The notes beneath the pieces are model-generated. The model was not told the origin of the DNA and did not search any database. It saw only the letters and a list, made by a program, of their open reading frames with translations. Both the position numbers and the translations under genes were made by a program. 8,189 bases of DNA from Deltaproteobacteria bacterium (GTDB lineage Bacteria > Desulfobacterota > Desulfovibrionia > Desulfovibrionales > Desulfovibrionaceae): contig JANXYI010000104.1 of the NCBI GenBank assembly GCA_025350085.1, positions 1 to 8,189 on the forward strand, read 5' to 3'. Positions 5,210 to 8,189 of this stretch are shown here, piece by piece (within the stretch, counting starts at the first letter, position 1; each line of letters opens with the position of its first letter).

Positions 5210-6508
5210 CTATTCTTCTTCGGCCTTCACGATGCGCACCTCGCGCTGCGGGAAGGGGATGTCCACGCCGCCCGCCTTGAAGGCGTCCCAGATGGCCAGG
5301 AGCACGTCGCCGCGCACGTTGCCCAGGCCCTTTCCCGGGTCTTCGATCCAGAAGCCCACGGCCAGGTTGACGCTCGAGTCGGCGAAGGCGGTGATGAGTG
5401 CGCGCGGGGCAGGGTCGGAGAGCACGCGCGGTGTCCCGGCCGCAGCGGCTTCCATCAGGCGCATGGCCGCGCGTGGATCGGCGTTGTAGGCCACGCCGAC
5501 CTCGGCGCGCAGGAGCAGGCGCGAGTTGCTGTAGCTCAGGTTGATGACCTCGTTGCCGATGAGGCTCTCGTTGGGGATGAGGTAGGCCTTGCCGTCGAGC
5601 GTCTCCACGGCGGCGTAGCGTGCGTTGATCTGGGCGATGCGGCCCTGCACCCCGCCCATTTCGATGATGTCGCCGGGCTTGAGGGACTTGTCGAGCAGCA
5701 GGATGACGCCGGACACGAGGTTCGAGAAGATCTTCTGCAGGCCGAAGCCCACGCCCACGCCCACTGCGCCGCTGAACACGGTCAGGCTGGTCAGGTCCAC
5801 GCCCACGCTGCCGAGAGTGATGGCGATGGCCAGGGCGTACAGGCTGAAACTTGCGCCCTTGGCGAAGAGCACCTGGGCCGAGGGCGAGAGGCTCTCGGCC
5901 TTTTGCAGCTTGTCGTCGGCCATGCTCGCGAGCAGGCGCGCGGCCTGGATGAGCACCACGAAGAGCGCCGCGCCCTTGAGGATAAGCAGAAGCGACACGT
6001 GGGAGCGACCCACGGAAAAGCCCAGGTCGTCCAGGAACTCCAGAGCCTGGTCCACGACGCCCAGCGCGTGGGCCACGGCCATGAGCCAGACCACCAGCGC
6101 CACCAGGCGACCCAGGAAGCGGCTTTTGATGAGCTTCCCGGCCACGTGCGCCACCACCCAAGCCAGGGCTGCGGCCACGGCGATGGACAGCACCTGGTGC
6201 TGCAGGTGGAAATGCCGGGCCGTGGCGTCGGCCAGGAGCAGGAGCAGGCCGCTCGTCCCGGCCCAGGCATAGTGCCGCAGTTCGCGCAGCATGGGTGCGA
6301 TGCGCTGGTCCGCGCGCCAGCCCGTGGAGGCCGGGGCGTCCCGTTCGCCCAGGTTCAGGGCGCGGCAGAGGACCCAGGCCACCAGGCACAGGGCCAGGGC
6401 CAGCAGGGCCTCGGTGAGCGCCGCCTTGGTGGCAAGGTTCTGCTGCACCCAGCCCAGGGCGCGGTCCGCTGCTTCCGCAGGGTCGCCGGAGAAGACGATC
6501 TCGGCCAT
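5210..6508 (-). CDS. MscS-family small-conductance mechanosensitive channel
   Basis: An inner-membrane channel of 432 residues that should open under membrane tension and release solutes on hypo-osmotic shock. Hydrophobic segments fall at about 31-50, 80-97, 105-125, 131-150, 171-195 and 213-235, followed by the pore helix and β-domain: VFSGAVGVGVGFGLQ (244-258, the Gly/Ala-rich TM3), KIFSNLVSGVILLLD (259-273), then LKPGDIIEMGGVQGRIAQI (276-294) and IPNESLIGNEVINLS (311-325). The C-terminal α/β domain ends in IPFPQREVRI (417-426), a family hallmark. It is longer than E. coli MscS (286 residues) because of extra N-terminal membrane helices, as in YnaI/YbdG-like members. ATG 6508 is preceded by AAGGAAG at seven bases. 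It is the last gene of the minus-strand cluster, 25 bp after the prenyltransferase. Nothing suggests a functional link to that enzyme beyond shared transcription. Confidence 0.93.
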   Translation of the reverse strand: MAEIVFSGDPAEAADRALGWVQQNLATKAALTEALLALALCLVAWVLCRALNLGERDAPASTGWRADQRIAPMLRELRHYAWAGTSGLLLLLADATARHFHLQHQVLSIAVAAALAWVVAHVAGKLIKSRFLGRLVALVVWLMAVAHALGVVDQALEFLDDLGFSVGRSHVSLLLILKGAALFVVLIQAARLLASMADDKLQKAESLSPSAQVLFAKGASFSLYALAIAITLGSVGVDLTSLTVFSGAVGVGVGFGLQKIFSNLVSGVILLLDKSLKPGDIIEMGGVQGRIAQINARYAAVETLDGKAYLIPNESLIGNEVINLSYSNSRLLLRAEVGVAYNADPRAAMRLMEAAAAGTPRVLSDPAPRALITAFADSSVNLAVGFWIEDPGKGLGNVRGDVLLAIWDAFKAGGVDIPFPQREVRIVKAEEE

Positions 6509-6533
6509 GATTGGGCTTCCTTTGCGCCGGGCT

Positions 6534-7433
6534 TCAGCGCGCGAGCATCCAGTGCGAGCCCAGGGACAGGTCCACCCAGGCCCCCAGGAAGACGAAGACC
6601 GCGATGGCGCCGTTCAGGGTGAAGAAGGCCACGTTGACCTTGGAGAGGTCCCCTGGGCTGATGAGCTTGTGCTCCCAGACCAGGATGCCGCCCACGAGCA
6701 GCGTGACCACGGTGTAGATGAGGCCCAGGCCCGCGTGCCAGCCGACCATGGGGAAGAGCAGGGCTGCGGCCGCGTGGGTCCAGGAGGAGGCGAAGAGCGC
6801 GCGCGGAACGCCCTGCTGCGCGGGCAGGGAGAACAGGCCCTGGCTGCGGTCGAAGTCCGCGTCCTGGCAGGCGTAGAGGATGTCGAACCCGGCCACCCAG
6901 AAGCTCACGGCGAAGAAGAGCAGCACGGCCGGGTAGCCCAGGTGCGCGGGCGACACGGCCAACCACCCGGCCACCGGGGCCAGGCCGAGCACGCTGCCGA
7001 GCACGAAGTGGCACAGCGGCGTGAAGCGCTTGGTGTGGCTGTAGAAGGCGCTCCAGCCAAGGGCCACGGGCGAGAGCAGCAGACAGGTGGTGTTCAGCGC
7101 CGCGCAGGCCGCGATGAAGACCAGCGCGCAGACGAGCAGAAAGCGCCGGGTGAAGGCCAGGGACAGCTCGCCGGTGACCAGGGGCCGCGTCTGGGTGCGC
7201 GGGTTCTGGCTGTCGATGTCCACGTCGGCCAGGCGGTTGTAGCCCATGGCAAAGGAGCGCACGGCGACCATGGCCACGGCCAGCGCCAGGAGCAGGCGCG
7301 CCGGGGGCATGGTCCAGCCCGGGCCGGGCCCTGCGGCCAGAAAGGCGCCGGTGAAGGCAAAGGGCAGGGCGAACACGGAGTGCTTGATCTTGATCATGCG
7401 GAAAGTCGCCAGGGTGTCGCGCGCGAGGCTCAC
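6534..7433 (-). CDS. mqnP: UbiA-superfamily prenyltransferase, menaquinone (futalosine-pathway) MqnP type
   Basis: A polytopic membrane prenyltransferase of 299 residues. Two Asp-rich motifs for Mg2+-prenyl diphosphate are visible: NRLADVDID (66-74; N66, D70, D74) and QDADFD (190-195; D191, D195). Other blocks match the 'UbiA-like' subgroup of futalosine-pathway bacteria: IKIKHSVFALPFAF near the start, NPRTQTRPLVTGELS (77-91), FYSHTKRFTPLCHFVLGSVLGLAPVAGW (130-157), FWVAGFDILYACQD (178-191), and WEHKLISP with KVNVAFFTLN late (253-274). In this subgroup the enzyme likely prenylates a dihydroxynaphthoate-type ring for menaquinone; 4-hydroxybenzoate is the classical alternative. The start is taken as GTG 7433 because AAGGA, right after the previous gene's stop, is six bases upstream. 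An ATG twelve codons later (7397) would cut into the conserved start. It begins 11 bp after the YdcZ gene and is 25 bp before the channel gene. The symbol rests on subgroup resemblance only. Confidence 0.88.
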   Translation of the reverse strand: MSLARDTLATFRMIKIKHSVFALPFAFTGAFLAAGPGPGWTMPPARLLLALAVAMVAVRSFAMGYNRLADVDIDSQNPRTQTRPLVTGELSLAFTRRFLLVCALVFIAACAALNTTCLLLSPVALGWSAFYSHTKRFTPLCHFVLGSVLGLAPVAGWLAVSPAHLGYPAVLLFFAVSFWVAGFDILYACQDADFDRSQGLFSLPAQQGVPRALFASSWTHAAAALLFPMVGWHAGLGLIYTVVTLLVGGILVWEHKLISPGDLSKVNVAFFTLNGAIAVFVFLGAWVDLSLGSHWMLAR

Positions 7434-7444
7434 AGGGTTTCCTT

Positions 7445-7888
7445 CTAGTATTCGTTGACGAGCACTGCCCCGCCGAAGAGCAGGGCCACGCCGAGCAGGC
7501 GCGGCCAGGAGGCCTCGCGCACGGCGAAACCGAGGGCCCCGTTGTGGTCCAGGAGCACCGAGGCGACCAGCTGCCCGGCGATGATCCAGGCCATGAGGCC
7601 CGTGGCGCCCAGCTTGTAGGCCAGGATCACGGACACGGCCACGAAGAATGCGCCGAGCGCCCCGCCGAGCCAGGTCCACCACGGCGCGGCCGAGGCCATG
7701 GCCAGCGTGGGCAGCGGGATGCGCGCAAAGAGCACGAACAGGATCAGGGCCACGGTGCCCACGCTGAAGCTGACCAGGGAGGTCACGAGCGGGTCGCCCA
7801 GAAAGTCGCGCAGCCGCGCGTTGATGCCCGCCTGCACGGGCATGAGCGCCCCGGCCACAAGGGCGGTGAGCATGATCATGGGCCGCAT
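7445..7888 (-). CDS. YdcZ-type DMT family membrane protein
   Basis: A 147-residue protein with four or five hydrophobic helices, matching the YdcZ half-size branch of the drug/metabolite transporter superfamily. Family features seen: ALMPVQAGINARL (14-26), VSFSVGTVALILFVL (39-53), WWTWLGGALGAFFVAVSVIL (70-89), IIAGQLVASVLLDHNGALGF (102-121) and a LLGVALLFGGAVLV terminal helix. The usual length is about 140-150, so it is complete. Such small proteins probably work as dimers; substrate is unknown. ATG 7888 has a textbook AAGGAGG five to six bases upstream. It starts 22 bp after the stop of the gene to its right and ends 11 bp before the prenyltransferase, so it is an internal operon gene. Confidence 0.88.
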   Translation of the reverse strand: MRPMIMLTALVAGALMPVQAGINARLRDFLGDPLVTSLVSFSVGTVALILFVLFARIPLPTLAMASAAPWWTWLGGALGAFFVAVSVILAYKLGATGLMAWIIAGQLVASVLLDHNGALGFAVREASWPRLLGVALLFGGAVLVNEY

Positions 7889-7910
7889 GGGTCCTCCTTG
7901 GGGCTGTAGG

Positions 7911-8189
7911 TCAGGGCCGGGCCGGGGTCTGCGCCGGGCTGGCCTTGAGCGGAATATACGGATTGGCCGGATTGGTCGGGCCGGCGGGTACGCGTCCGCC
8001 CAGGCGCTCGGGTCCGGGTTCCGCGGCCGGTTGGCCCTGGGCTGGCGTCCGTCCGGCCAGGCGCTCCGGCGCGGGCTCGGGGGCTGACCCCTGGGCCGGG
8101 CCGGGCTGCCCGGCGCTTAGCCCGTTGCCATCCGGGCCGCTGGCCGTGGCCCTGTCCGCGCCATTGTCCGCGCCGTTGCCTGCGCCTTC
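7911..8189 (-). CDS. C-terminal end of unidentified Pro/Ala/Gly-rich protein (cut by window edge)
   Basis: The minus-strand frame is open from the window edge to a TGA at 7911, giving 92 residues with strongly G/C-ending codons. I do not recognise the protein. The visible part is low-complexity: an Asn-Gly-Ala-Asp stretch (NGADNGAD), then Pro/Ala/Gly-rich sequence with an imperfect tandem repeat, EPAPERLAGRTPA followed about 20 residues later by EPGPERLGGRVPA, and then NPANPYIPLK before the end. There are no membrane helices. Such tails are often linkers or disordered ends of envelope or secreted proteins, but the folded part lies outside the window. Its stop is 22 bp before the YdcZ start, so it probably shares the transcript. 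The rich composition also keeps other frames open here; the gene's reality rests on frame, position and codon pattern. Confidence 0.6.
   Translation of the reverse strand, partial: EGAGNGADNGADRATASGPDGNGLSAGQPGPAQGSAPEPAPERLAGRTPAQGQPAAEPGPERLGGRVPAGPTNPANPYIPLKASPAQTPARP

Noticed and set aside
5145..6389. Minus-strand open frame in another frame of the channel gene
   Set aside because: Arg/Pro/Gly-rich composition; the overlapping frame is a clear MscS channel.
6291..7448. Long plus-strand open frame opposite the prenyltransferase
   Set aside because: Low-complexity antisense shadow of a conserved membrane enzyme.
7434..7682. Upstream extension of the prenyltransferase frame
   Set aside because: It overlaps the YdcZ gene in another frame; the GTG at 7433 has a well-placed ribosome site and matches the family start.
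7698..8087. Plus-strand open frame across the right end
   Set aside because: Shadow of the YdcZ start and the upstream minus-strand tail; no recognisable protein features.

Overview
The window is a GC-rich chromosomal segment. Codon use, the gene set and the σ54/NtrC-type regulation point to a deltaproteobacterial sulfate reducer of the Desulfovibrio type; this is inferred from gene families, as no rRNA or other marker is present. Seven complete protein genes and two genes cut by the window edges account for nearly all of it. No tRNA, rRNA, CRISPR array, transposase or phage gene was seen.

Left half (1-4892): two divergent transcription units. The minus-strand unit runs from a universal-stress-protein-like gene (1311-1754) through a TauE/SafE anion exporter (351-1307) to a secreted or membrane protein of the TIGR02186/Alph_Pro_TM family (1-348, cut at the edge). 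The plus-strand unit encodes a membrane-bound histidine kinase (2058-3530) and an NtrC-type σ54-dependent response regulator with an intact GAFTGA loop (3549-4892). The 303-bp region between them holds near-consensus σ54 promoters facing both ways (1786-1801 minus, 1984-1999 plus). It also holds a perfect 17-bp palindrome lying almost midway between them (1877-1893), and an exact IHF-consensus match between that palindrome and the exporter promoter (1838-1850). The simplest reading is a self-regulating two-component system that switches on the divergent exporter operon. The exporter family suggests a sulfur oxyanion or organosulfonate as substrate or signal, but the sequence does not prove it.

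Middle (4893-5209): a convergent intergenic region with several palindromes. It includes a roughly 90-bp AT-rich island (about 31% GC by hand count) carrying three copies of a 10-bp core, GCACTACAAA, two direct and one inverted, plus hairpins that may terminate transcription from both sides.

Right half (5210-8189): a minus-strand cluster with gaps of 11-25 bp, probably one operon. In transcription order it holds the proline/alanine-rich C-terminal end of an unidentified protein (cut at the edge), a YdcZ-type DMT membrane protein, a UbiA-superfamily prenyltransferase of the menaquinone (futalosine-pathway, MqnP) type, and an MscS-family mechanosensitive channel.
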